This document shows positions 13,401 to 25,900 of a DNA stretch of 64,000 nucleotides, piece after piece. This DNA is from Triplophysa rosa (lineage: Eukaryota > Chordata > Actinopteri > Cypriniformes > Nemacheilidae): assembly GCF_024868665.1 (NCBI RefSeq), contig NC_079894.1, positions 6,039,426 through 6,103,425 on the forward strand. Reading direction: 5' to 3'. Within the stretch, counting starts at the first letter, position 1; every line of letters begins with the position of its first letter. The notes under the pieces were generated by a model. That model was not told the DNA's origin. It saw only the letters and a program-made list of their open reading frames with translations, and searched no databases. The translations under genes were made by a program, and so were the position numbers.

Positions 13401-16400
13401 GTCCCAGTGCCCCTTCCCTCCATGTAATACCACAGTTGGAGACACTTGGCATTATCTGCAAATTAAATTATAGTCAACTTCACGTTCTTAGGTTGAAGTG
13501 TTTTTGAAAAGTTTATGGTTCGACAGTTTATATTTTATAACAATAATAAGATTATTTTACCAATATTAAGCTGAGATGTCATTATTGCTTTATGTCCTTG
13601 TACGTGAGCAGGCGTGGCATCCATATAAAAATAGTATCCAGTGGCCGTGTTGGTTGTGTGGTCAAAGCCAGGTCTAGACTTTAAGAATTCAGATTTTTGA
13701 TACTGATCTGACACTCGAATCCAGTCTAGGTTATCATTGGTCTGTTGTATCCAGCCACAATCCCCCTGCTCAAAGTCACAAAGACCCTCTGGAAAAAATA
13801 TGATGTAAATATATATGCATTCAAACATATGACCTTTGTCTTGCTGGTATTCTCGCTTCTGGGCAGAAACCTTGCATCTTCATACTTTGTGATTTTAATG
13901 TTATTATCTTTTTGCCATTAATATTGGTCACGCTTTGTTTTCCTGTGGGTTTTGCGAATATGTAATTAATAAAAAATAGCTTGTCAATAATGACAATCTG
14001 GTATTTAATTATTTAAAGTATTTACAGTGTTTTTTCCATTTCCTGAAAAGTAGTGGTTTTGGAGATATGAGGTTACTTACTAGCATAAATATTTATCCAT
14101 TATTTATACATATACACATGATTTTTTTTATACATTTTGGTAATCCTAGCATTGTCATAAAAGGCAGTTTTATGTTATAAAGCTTAGTTAATATTTCTTT
14201 AAATAGTTTTAAGTATGAGTAATAGACTGAATGCTAAGCTGGGTTATGTATTACCTGTGGGAGCACAGGCACCTTTAGTAACTGATAAATCGTCTATAGC
14301 AATGTGTCCAGATAATCCTACTGAAGCTTCAATTAAGAGCTGATGAACTTCCTGTAGTTTCACATGACTTTGAGCCAAACGCCATTCATTCCCCTGAGAC
14401 CCCCGTCTCAGCCACATCTACAAGTTCACATGTAGAAAGAAACATTTTCAGAGACAGTAAATACATAATTAACTTTGTATTAACGTGACATACATATCAT
14501 TGGATGCATGGAAAATACTGTAAAATGGGATAAAGGTATGAAATGGTAAATTATCATTCTGTCTTACCAGTGTTACGTGGTTGGATGAAATATCATATAT
14601 GGACATTCTTAGTGATCCCACATTTGCTCCAAACATGTGATACCAGAATGAGAAGCAGTACCCATCAGGACCACTTGGGGGTGAAAGAGGAGACTTCAGT
14701 CGTGCCGTGTCCCCTGTCCGGTTGTGAATTGAGCTTGTGATGTACAAATAATACCCTGTAACATAACATACAGCAAGGTCAACACAAAGTTAAGATGTGT
14801 GATGATTATTCAGCTGAGAGTGATACTGGATAAAATAGTTGACTTACCGTTACCACTAGTGTGGTCTCCCGAGGGACCCGTGTTTTTGGACTCGGTTGTT
14901 TCGCTCCATCTCTGCCAGTCGAGGTCCTCTGCAGCTCCCTGAATCCACCCACACAGATCCTTCTCAAAAGAGCATGTGGCCAAGGAAATGTCTGAGCAAC
15001 AGATGAGACATGAGTTAGACATGATCACATAATATTGTAGACCAGAGCTTTTTGCTCTAAACAAAGCTTTCACAAACTTTTATAAATGTTTCTTTACTTA
15101 TTCCCTGACACATGCTAGGTAAAAGCAGATGTCATGAGAAAACGAGTCTCCGTTCTCTTATAGTACTTCTAGTACAACTGTGTTGTATAAACTAAATTAG
15201 CAGCCTTCAGAGCAGCTTCCCCACCTGGAGCTTGGTAGTCCTTTTCACAGTTGTGGAAAGAGATGTCATCTAGTGCAATGGTCTGAATGTTTGTCAGAAA
15301 CTCATCGTGTCGAAATAAGGTCTGGCTGCTAAAAATGATCTGACAGCACACAGGAAAAACATAAATACACTCATAAATACACTCTACAATAAAGGTGCTT
15401 AAAAGGTTCTTCACAGCGATACCAGAGAAGGACCATTTTTGGTTGCACGAAGAACCATTCAGTCAAAGGTTCTTAAGAGAACCATCTCTTCCTTACCTTT
15501 TTATAACCTTTTTTGAAATAGAAAGGTTCTTTGTGGAACCATTTGGACAAAAAGGTTCTTCTATGGCATTGTGAAGCAACTTTATTGTCATGCCAAAACA
15601 TGCATGTATAAATCTGCATACTTTTGAATAACGTAATGCTTTGTGTCCCTTATACTATACATCCATGCTCACACACCCTATAAGGCCTATCGTGTTTGCC
15701 CAATGGTAAGAGCTCTGTGACCCATTGTGTTGAACTGCTACTTGATCTTGACCAGAGCAGCTTCCCGTCATCCTCTTCATTCCATAGAATCACGCTGAGA
15801 TTGCCTGAATGTTCTCCACCAATGTAGAAGTGAAAACTAGTGGCAAAAGGGCAAACAAAGGAGGGGAATTGGTTGTAAGACGGATGGAAGAGTGTTGTGT
15901 AATAGTATCTGCCTATTGCAAAAAAGCTTTATTTTGCTTCCACAATCAATTTTTCTATCGTTCCACTTGCTACACAATGAAAATTGCAAAATAGGTCATC
16001 TGATGAAATGCACAGTACTGCCAGTAAATAATCATATACAGTGGCCATTTGCCATATTAGCAATTGGACAAAAATGATTTGACAAATAGTTGATTCGATT
16101 TTTATTATGTCAAACATTAGCATTACTAGCACCGATAAAGTGGCATGGATGAACAAGTCCGATATCAGTTAGCTCCCTGGGTATGGATATTTAGGAATGT
16201 CTAAGCCAGTGGTTCTCAAACTTTTTTGTTGTAAGGCCCCCTTTGTGTAGAATGCGTCGCTCTGCGGCCCCCCCAAATAAAAAAGTATAATCTTAAACTT
16301 AGAATTTTAGACATCTTAGAACAAACATATTCAGTTATACAATGCTGAAACATCAATACTTTTGGTTGGTGGTCTTATTTGTCTGATGTTTGATTGCATA

Positions 16401-16921
16401 AAATCTTTGATACATTTCTATATTTCATAAAATGCCACAAAATCTGTGGCCCCCTGGATCCATCTTGGGGCCCCCCAGGGGGCCACGGCTCCCAGTTTGA
16501 GAACCACTGGTCTAAGCAATTAGAACTAAGGATTCCAGATCATTTTAATGGAATATAAGGCCATTAACATTTTATTTGTCTTACTAGTCTTATAGATCTG
16601 TAATGGCACAATAATGAACGAACTCACAGAAGCTGGCAGTATGCAGAGCTAATTGGCAGAGATGGGCTTTGGAACACAGCCTCATTCTTAGACTGCTCCA
16701 AGAAGTACGTCTGGATGTAGTGGCCTAAAAAGTGGCGAAAATTAATTATTTTCACTTTGATACTCTGTTGTTAATGTATTGGGCTAGCCTGGGATTACCT
16801 GTTCCAGTGGTGTGGTCATTGGGTGGGTCTGTGGTGTTAGTTGCCTTTACTCTATTCCATGTGTAAGGACCTACACTTGCATCACTCCATTGGCACAGGC
16901 CATTCTCAAAATTACACGGAC
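10447..16921 (-). CDS. malrd1: malrd1 exons 36-51: MAM10-13, TM, tail
   Basis: Exons: 16921-16799, 16724-16628, 15836-15677, 15339-15225 (MAM10), 14991-14848, 14755-14568, 14417-14255 (MAM11), 13788-13561, 13455-13277 (MAM12; its first exon fuses two exons that are separate in most other MAMs), 12187-11962 (MAM12 end, MAM13 start), 11687-11528, 11434-11320, 11220-11100 (MAM13), 10991-10898 (TM, VGIGVGVAVTLLVIFIVG, then KKIK stop-transfer). After a strong donor (CAG|GTATGT), 10788-10764 (NYRLDNHM) and 10638-10447 keep frame to a stop. These last two exons are tentative; otherwise the tail ends at 10873. Confidence 0.8.
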
Positions 16922-19900
16922 CTAGAGATGCCAAAAAAAAGAATGTCAGTGTATTGATTAATCTCAAAGCAGTTCTCAAAAAGATACAAAATAGACTCAC
17001 CGCAGGTTTCCTCATCTTCCCCTAGAGGGCAGTCTAGCACATAGTTACACTGAGCAGCAGCTGCAATGCATTTCACACCATCTGACCGCCAGCAGTGAAA
17101 CTCTTTCTCCTGAATTTGACAACCCATGTCAAGAGATTATCAAAAATGCATAGGTTTTGCAATATAGTTGGGCATATTCACACACTACGTTTACGAGTTT
17201 AAAGTTAAAAGTCCTGACCTTGCAAGGGTTGACCGTTGGTGAAACTGAAGGAGCAGATGTCGTCAGTGATGTTGTTGCTGTAGTTGGTGTTGTGGTTGGT
17301 TCGGGTGTTTCGGGCAGCTCACTGTTGGCAGGATCGTGAGCACATGACATAGAGAGTGAAATGTCGTCCACTGCTGTTAGTGTTGTATGAGCCTCTCCAT
17401 TTCCCATGTACAGGAATACCATCTGAAAGTAAACAGTTTTTGAAACCTTAAATCTCAAATTGTTTTTCAGTGAAAATATATATACCGCAAATAAAAAGTT
17501 CAAAGTACAATTTGAGTTTTTGCTTTATTGCATGGTATAGCACTAATATTTGTTTTGATTGTTATTACTGGAATACATAAATATGTTAATTGTAAGGGGG
17601 CGTCCCAATACTTTTGTCACGGATGGCAGAAGAACCCAATTGCAGGCAGGCAGTGAAGGGGTTAACAAGACTTTAATATTACAAAAAACACGCAAAACAA
17701 AAACCCACAGTGGGGAACAAAACACGATAATGAATGGAAGAACAGAACAGGCACATAAACGGACTAAACTAAAATACAAGGACTAAACACCACACTGAAC
17801 AAAACTACAAAGAACTGACAATAACTAAACTCACACAACAACCAGGAACAGGAACATACAGCACTAGGCACGGGGGTAGTACACAGACAAGAACCATATA
17901 CATACAATGACCGAACACAGGACAAAGAAACAAGAGGGTATATATAGGTAAGACAAACAAGGGATAATGACACGGGGCAGGTGTGGGTAATTAAACACTC
18001 AGGGGAAGATGACAAGGAAACGAGAGGAATGGGGCCAATGACAAGACACTGGAGAGAACGTATATTATTGTCAAACGGACAACAATATGTTTCTCTCCAC
18101 ACATAACCTAAGGACTCTGCCCCGATCCCACCACACGACTAGAATTTCATAAACAAGACGGTGGGACCGTGACAGAGCCCCCCCCTTAATGAACACCCCC
18201 AGGTGTTCACCAAGGGGTTGACAAACAAGACATGACAGACTGGGAGACAGACAGGACAAGGCAAAACAAAGAAAACAAAATCAAAGGTAAACATGACAAG
18301 ACAACAACAGGACTTGGGTGGGACATCAAAAATAACAAACATGGGAGGGGGGGTGTTGCCAAACAAAGGCCCATAGGGGGCAGTCCATGGGGGTGTGGAA
18401 TAGTCCCAGTCCCCGGCTGCGCTCGAGGGCGCTGAGTCCTAGGGGACTTAGGAGGAGTCCCGGGGGGAACAGTCTTTGGCCCTGGGAGTCTACCAGGGAC
18501 CGGCTGGACATGGCTTGACGCCGGCTTTAAGGCCGGCCGGACATGGCTTGACGCCGGCTGGAAGGCCGGCTGGACATGGCTTGACACCGGCTGGAAGGCC
18601 GGCTGGATCACCGGACTGGACGCCGGCTGGATCACCGGACTGGACGCTGGCTGGGTCACCGGACTGGACGCCGGCTGGGTCACCGGACTGGACGCCGGCT
18701 GGGTCACCGGACTGGATGCCGGCTGGGTCACCGGACTGGACGCCGACTGGACACAGGGCTGGACACAAGACTGGACACAGGGCTGGACACAGGACTGGAC
18801 ACAGGACTGGACACCGGCTGCACCGGACTGGACGCCGGCTGGACCACCGGACTGGACGCCGGCTGCACCGGACTGGACGCCGGCTGCACCGGACTGGATG
18901 CCGGCTGCACCGGCGTGGACGCCAGCTGGATCACCGGACTGGACGCCGGCTGGATCACCAGACTGGACGCCGGCTGGATCACCGGACTGGACGCCGGCAG
19001 GATCACCGGACTGGACGCCGGCTGGATCGCCGGCTGGGACACCGGCCGAACTGCCGGACTGGACGCCGGCTGCACCGGACTGGACGCCGGCTGCACCGGA
19101 CTGGACGCCGGCTGGACCACCGGACTGGACGCCGGCTGGACCACCGGACTGGATGCCGGCTGGACCACCGGACTGGACGCCGGCTGCACCGGACTGGACG
19201 CCGGCTGGACCACCGGACTGGACGCCGGCTGCACCAGACTGGATGCCGGCTGCACTGGACGGACATCGGGCTGGACGCCGACTGGATGCCGACTGGATGC
19301 CGACTGGATCACCGGACTGGACGCCGGCTGGATCACCGGACTGGACGCCGGCTGGATCACCGGACTGGACGCCGGCTGGATCACCGGACTGGACGCCGGC
19401 TGGATCACCGGACTGGACGCCGGACTGGACGCCGGACTGGACCCCGGACTGGACGCCGGCTGGACCACCGGACTGGATGCCGGCTGCACCGGACTGGATG
19501 CCGGCTGCACCGGACTGGACGCCGGCTGCACTGGACAGCACGTTCCCCCGTGACGCTCCTTCCTCCTTCTCCGCACCGCCGGGTCTGCAGCCATCTTTGG
19601 CGAACCCGTGGGGACCGGAGGTAGTTCAGCGTTGGGGGAACCCCCAGACGTCGTCCCCGAGTCCTTCCCTCCACTCGCCACGTCGCCACCAGGGAACCGG
19701 AGAACCTTGGAGCTCCAGCCAGAGGGTACTGAGTCCCCCCGGGCAGCGGCAGCCAGGACGAAGACCCCCCGGGAGGCTCGACCGTGGAGCGGAAGTTCCA
19801 AATGGAACTCCACTCCCGGGATCATCCCGGTTGGCCACGTACCTGACCATATCCGCAAACCCGAGAGGAGCCAGCAGCCTCTTCTCCGACGGTGTGAGGC

Positions 19901-22900
19901 GCCGGGTGAGGCAGCAGTTGAAGATTGTCTTCAACTCCGCATCACTGAACCCGGTCGCCTCTGCCACCGCCGAGAATGCTCTGGCGAACTCCTGGTCCCC
20001 ATAATTCCCCTGGCGGAACCCCAGTAGCAAGTGAGCCAGGCCGGATCGGGGAGACGACGCCTTGCCGTCCTTGGGAGCCGCCTGCTGGGTTCGACTTGGT
20101 TCGGTCATTCTGTCACGGATGGCAGGAGAACCCAATTGCAGGCAGGCAGTGAAGGGGTTAACAAGACTTTAATATTACAAAAAACACGCAAAACAAAAAC
20201 CCACAGTGGGGAACAAAACACATAATGAATGGAAGAACAGAACAGGCACATAAACTGACTAAACTAAAATACATGGACTAAACACCACACTGAACAAAAC
20301 TACAAAGAACTGACAATAACTAAACTCACACAACAACCAGGAACATACAGCACTAGGCACGGGGGTAGTACACAGACAAGAACCATATACATACAATGAC
20401 CGAACACAGGACAAAGAAACAAGAGGGTATACAGTATATAGGTAAGACAAACAAGGGATAACGACACGGGGCAGGTGTGGGTAATTAAACACTCAGGGGA
20501 AGATGACAAGGAAACGAGAGGAATGGGGCCAATGACAAGACACTGGAGAGAACGTATATTATTGTCAAACGGACAACAATATGTTTCTCTCCACACATAA
20601 CCTAAGGACTCTGCCCCGATCCCACCACATGACTAGAATTTCATAAACAAGACGGTGGGACCGTGACAACTTTTATCTATATAAAAACTGTTTGTCAGTG
20701 AGAAAAAAATAAACTTGAAAACATGTTTTCGTATTTTACACAAATAGATGTTCATTGATGTTTTTACAAAAACATGCTTATTTAATCATTTATAGCAGTG
20801 CATTTTATGATAAGGGATTTTGAGGTTTTAATTATGAGATGTGTCTGTCTGACCTTACTCTTAACCCTGGAGGAGAAGGTGACCTCGACTCTGTGCCAGC
20901 GGAAGCTCTGTGTCACAGCATTTTCCCAAAGTATAATGTCTTCATCTCCATTACGAAGTGTCCTCAGTATAACATTTAGCCTGGCCAAAGTGCTGTTACC
21001 TTGACAGTAGTGGTAGAACCTCACCTGCATAAACACGGCACATCATTTAAATAATAAACGTGTATTTTTTATTCTGTAATGTGCATCAGTACATAAGAGA
21101 GCGACTCAGCATCTCATTTGATTGATGTATAAACTCACGGTGCAATCCGAGCTGGGCAGCAGAGTGCTGGAGATGATCTCTGCTCTCTGATCATCACTCA
21201 GCTCATGTGCTGGAGTAATATAATGACCTGAAACACGCCACATCATTTGCATTAATGTATCGCTGAGCTTTCATCACATGGTGATGATGAAGCATAAAGA
21301 TGTTGCTTGAAAGCAGTATTTTAAGTAATAGTCTGGTATATTTAAAGGGGTCCTATGAGACGGCTAAAACGAATATTGTCGTTTGTTTTAGATGTAATGC
21401 AATGTGTATACACATTTTAAAAATGTTTTCTAGCTATTGTATATAGGCCTCCAGGGCACCACACAGATTTTATTAAAGAATTTGGTAGGTTCTTTTTAGA
21501 ACTAGTACTGGCCGCAGATAGAGTCCTTGTCATTGGTGACTTTGAAAGCCATTCCTAAGGCATCTGTATCGTTATCTACATGGATGTTAAAGACACTCTT
21601 AACTCCATGGGCGTTAGTCAACATGTGTCAGGACCCACTCACCTTCGTAATCATACTTTAGATTTAATACTGTCTTACGGTATAAATGTGGACGACGTTA
21701 AAATCCTTCAGCAGACTGAAAACATTTCGGATCATTATCTGGTATTATGTTTGCTTCACTGGCCTACGGCTGCAAATAAAACTCATTGTTACAAATATGG
21801 TAGAACAATAACTTCAACTACAAAAGATGTGATTCTCGAATATCTACCTGACTTCTCTCAAATCTCTAGCATGAGAAATAACGTTGAAGATCTTGACATT
21901 ACCATTGAAAATTTTAACTCCACCTTCTCGGAAACGCTAGACACAGTTGCTCTTCTGCGTTTAAAGAAGATTCAAAATGGCAGCCCCACACCGTGGTATA
22001 ATGAACACACTCAGGCTCTAAAGAAAGCGGCCCGAAAAATGGAGCGCAACTTTAAGAAAACTAAATTAGAGGTATTTCGTACAGCATGGAAGGATAGTAT
22101 TCGAAAATACAGGAAAGCCCTAAAAACGTCTAGATCCGCCTACTTTTCATCACTAATAGAAGAAAACCAGCACAACCCTAGGTTTTTATAGTTTTTTTTA
22201 TATAGGAATTTATAGTCTGTTTAATATTTGACCTGTGTTTCTCTTTCTTTATCTTACATGTGTGCTTTCACTGTGCGTGCGTGTGTGTCTGTGTGTGTGC
22301 GTGCATGTCTGTGTGTGTGTGTGTATGTGCGCGTCTGTGTGTGTGTGTGTGTGTGTGTCTATGTCTGTGTGTTTTAGTACGTGTGCATATTGTGTGTGTG
22401 GAGTGGTTTGTATGTGGGTATGTCTGTCTTCTGTGTTTTCACCTTTTTCTTGTTTTTACAGGTATAACTTTAATTGTTTGTCATGTCATGTACAGCTGCT
22501 TTGTAACAATGAAAATTGTAAAAAAGTGCTATATACTGTAAATAAAGTTGAGCATTCGCTTTTAGATCGAATGCATCATAAATTCCGACACTTTAATTTT
22601 TGCAATTTTAAGTGTCTAATACATGCACGGGCAACTTATAACACACCAAAGACACAGAAAAACACGTGTTCGCGCCATATGACCCCTTTAAAAAAAGAGT
22701 TTAATAGTTCTTGGTCCAGATGCACTTTGGGACTTGGGTTCATTCTGTGTTTGTTGCTATTTGGATGTAAATGTGGCATCTCTCCTCATAGATTTCATAA
22801 ACATTAAATAAATATGTAATAATTCTCACTTCCCCAAAACTATTTCATGATTACAGTCTGTTATTAAAGCTTTCTGCTTCTGTATGTGTTGTGAAATAGG

Positions 22901-25900
22901 TCTTACTATACCTGCTGCAGTGTTGCGGGTGTGGTCTCTTGGTGGTCCAATCTTAGGCCAGGCCTGTTCTCCCTTCTGCAAAATCCAACCAGTTGCCAAA
23001 TTGCTCTTCCCCCATGAGCACATGCCCTGCTCGAAACTGCAACGTTTCTGATAACCCTTTACATCTGGCCACACAAAAGACAAGACATTATTGACAACAC
23101 TCCTGTATATGGGTAGTTGACAAAGAAATCGTTCATGTGTCCCATGGTGTGACATAGTCAAATTTAGAAAACAAACTGCTAGTATTACATTGTTCTACAT
23201 TATTTTTATCTAAATTTTTGCCGTCACACCATAGGACAAATTTGCATATTAGTCTGTAAACTATCCATATAACTAACTGATATTTTATCCTAAAATTAAA
23301 TTCAAGGATCACACTTGAAGTTTTTTGGCCAGTAGTATCCATTGATTAGACATAATGCTTTGTGTTGGCTGTTGAAATAAGTCCAGAGTCATACCACAGA
23401 GCTCCTCATCCGAGCCGTCTCCACAGTCATCACTGTAGTCACACACTCTGTTTGACTCCACACACTCATGGTTTGAACACGAGAACATGTCATCTTTACA
23501 AGATTCTTCTGGCCCTGGATGATATGACAAAACAGCTAGACCGTTGGATGCACACTTTCACAGATGGCTTGGAAACCGGATAATTGATAAAAGGTAAAAA
23601 ATAACGTTTTTTGAATAATCATTCTTGCGCTGATGCATGTAACCTTAAGATTTTTATGTTTATTTATTTTGTCATAGATGATTTCAGTGTAATGTCTTGG
23701 TGCTTTACCACCATTTTTTGCAACTGACTGTACACTGCAAAACATAGCATGACTACTTACATGGTAATATGAGTCATTTGTTCTGTAACATTACTAAGTT
23801 ATTTTTATTGAATCAAAAACATAGGTTGATGTATGTGAGTCATGTACTGTAACTCAAAATTAATTGTTACTGTTATGCTGCGTTCCAGACAACTCTGATT
23901 TCGGATATTATGACATAAAATATCTGACTTCTGACCTCAATACGTTCCAGTCAACGATGTGTCACATTCGCGTGTTTACTACGTGATGTATGAGACGCTG
24001 AGAGAACGTAACAGCAATCTATGTTATCGTTATATATGGTAGCTATTAAAATGTTTCTGGATATATTAACATTCATATTCATACATATTACATGTTGTAA
24101 AAATTGTTTAAAGTTTTTTTACGGTTCACATAAGGTTGTTAAGGGCTAGTCGCCATCTGGCCCGTGATGTCAAATGACGCATCTCGCTTAGGTCGGGGTT
24201 GATCGATCTGCCCCAAGCTCGGAGGTTTGCCATTCCAGACGTTTACTTCCGGGACTGAGGTCGGCAATACCTGAAATCAGAGTTGTCTAGAACGCATCAA
24301 TAGACTTAAATTATTGTAGCTACATACTAGTTGTTCACCTGACAGGTGTCTTCAATGTGTAGTTTATGTAAATAAATTTAAATTTAGTTCTTAAGTACTG
24401 CAAGAATTGTTAATAGAATCAGAAAAGAAATCGGGAAAATCCTATCTCTATTTATGAGTAAGAAATAAGAGCAGGTGTATTGGAACGGTATGTACCTGGA
24501 AGATTGCAGTTTAAGAAAGAAATGTCATCTATGGCAATATCTCCAAGCTCACTGTAGGTTCTGGTAGCCTCAAAGAGGAGAGTAAAAACTTGATGGGTGC
24601 GACCCACACCCAATTCTGCCCGATGCCACTCATCTCCGTGGTTACCAGACATCCACAACAAAGGTGTTTTCCTCTGGCCCTCCTGAAGAAACACTTTCAG
24701 TTCTCCGATGCCTGCCAAATACAGACATGTATATACAAGTACTAAAGTAGATTCTTTTTTTAGAGGTTGCCTAGACGTGCTATTAAGTGTTAAATACGGA
24801 CGCACCCAATATTTTAAAGACAAAAAAATCTATGCTTACCCTCGCCAAACATGTGGTAGTAAAATTCAAACAAACACTCATTGCTGGCATCTTTCATGGC
24901 GGTACTTTGTAGAGCAGCATAGCTATTGTGGTCACCATGGCTGGCTTCTACTGTCATATACCAGCCTAATAGAAGCATATACACAGAATAAAATACGTGT
25001 CAATACTGTATATAAAATTCTGTATCAGTCCATTTTTCATTATACGAGTACATCCTCATTTTTTACCCAGTTCTGTGCCAGTAGTGTGGTCCACTGAGGG
25101 GCCTGTGTTGGCTGTGATTGTACCATTCTTATCCCGCTGCCAAACAAACTGCCCGACACTGATATCTTTCCATTGACAGGTGTCTGTCTCAAAATCGCTC
25201 CCGGGAAACACTCCACTTTCCACACTGATATCTAAATATATGTCAATTACAATACAAAAATTGTAAACATCCTTCAAACATTGTAACCCTAGGTTTAACC
25301 ATAGCTACATCAGTCATGAAAAAATGTGTACATATTTGTAGTAGCATTGGACTACAAAGAACACAAATATACACAACGATTTAGTACATTTTACCTTCAC
25401 ACGGCCCCTGTGTTAATCGTATGTCGTCCACAGCAATAAATCCTTCTTTAACTGCTTGAGCCTCTATATGAATCTGACATACAAGGTTTATAATAATTAT
25501 AGTGTATGATGCAAAACAACATAATATATTGTAAGCTTCAGAATAAATTTTTATACCTGAAAGGGTTTGGTCTTTGCCACAGTGATAGAGGCATTTTTCC
25601 AAATGTTCCCGGTGACCCGTGTTTCAAACAGCACATCTTGCTCTGTTGCATCTGAATCTAATAACACTCTTAAGATCCCAGGGTCACTGTCAATAGAAAA
25701 ATGCACCATTAAACTGCATTAATCTTACCTGACAGTCCAAAAATGAAAGAGTGAGTTTTTTAAAAAGAAGCAAAAAGGTGGAAAAGAGCAGTCGAGCTAT
25801 TATTAAGACCTTCCGTTTATATGGTACCAGAAGTCAAGACAGGAGTCAGTGGTCAACACGATCCTTTCCGAGATCAACACAGACCGGCTGTTTTGGCCAC

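Larger units (their letters stand above)
17615..20668 (-). mobile_element. non-autonomous LTR retroelement A
   Basis: Two direct LTRs (17615-18174 and 20111-20668) flank about 1.9 kb and lie between perfect 5-base TSDs ACTTT (17610-17614, 20669-20673). The element reads on the minus strand: 5' LTR, a gag-like ORF starting two bases inside the LTR (ATG at 20108), a coding-phase minisatellite, a polypurine tract AAGGGGGGGG (18178-18187), 3' LTR. No protease, RT or integrase is present, so it needs proteins in trans. The LTRs begin TGTCACGG and end CGTGACA. It sits in the same orientation as malrd1, in the intron between exons 33 and 34. Confidence 0.92.
21342..22691. mobile_element. DNA element family F3, split by an L2-like LINE
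   Basis: The ends TTAAAGGGGTCCTATGAG and CATATGACCCCTTTAA match, in opposite orientation, the uninterrupted 304-base copy at 33321-33624. The inner homology breaks at about 21425 and resumes at about 22548 (GAGCATTCGCTTTTAG), with LINE sequence between. It lies in a malrd1 intron. Confidence 0.8.

Noticed and set aside
18207..20027. Many long overlapping open frames on both strands (up to 444 codons)
   Set aside because: They follow from a stop-free repeat whose period is a multiple of three. Only the minus frame continuous with the MTEP.. start matches the second element copy.
22235..22807. 190-codon Cys/Val-rich frame
   Set aside because: Produced by a GT-rich microsatellite inside a LINE remnant.
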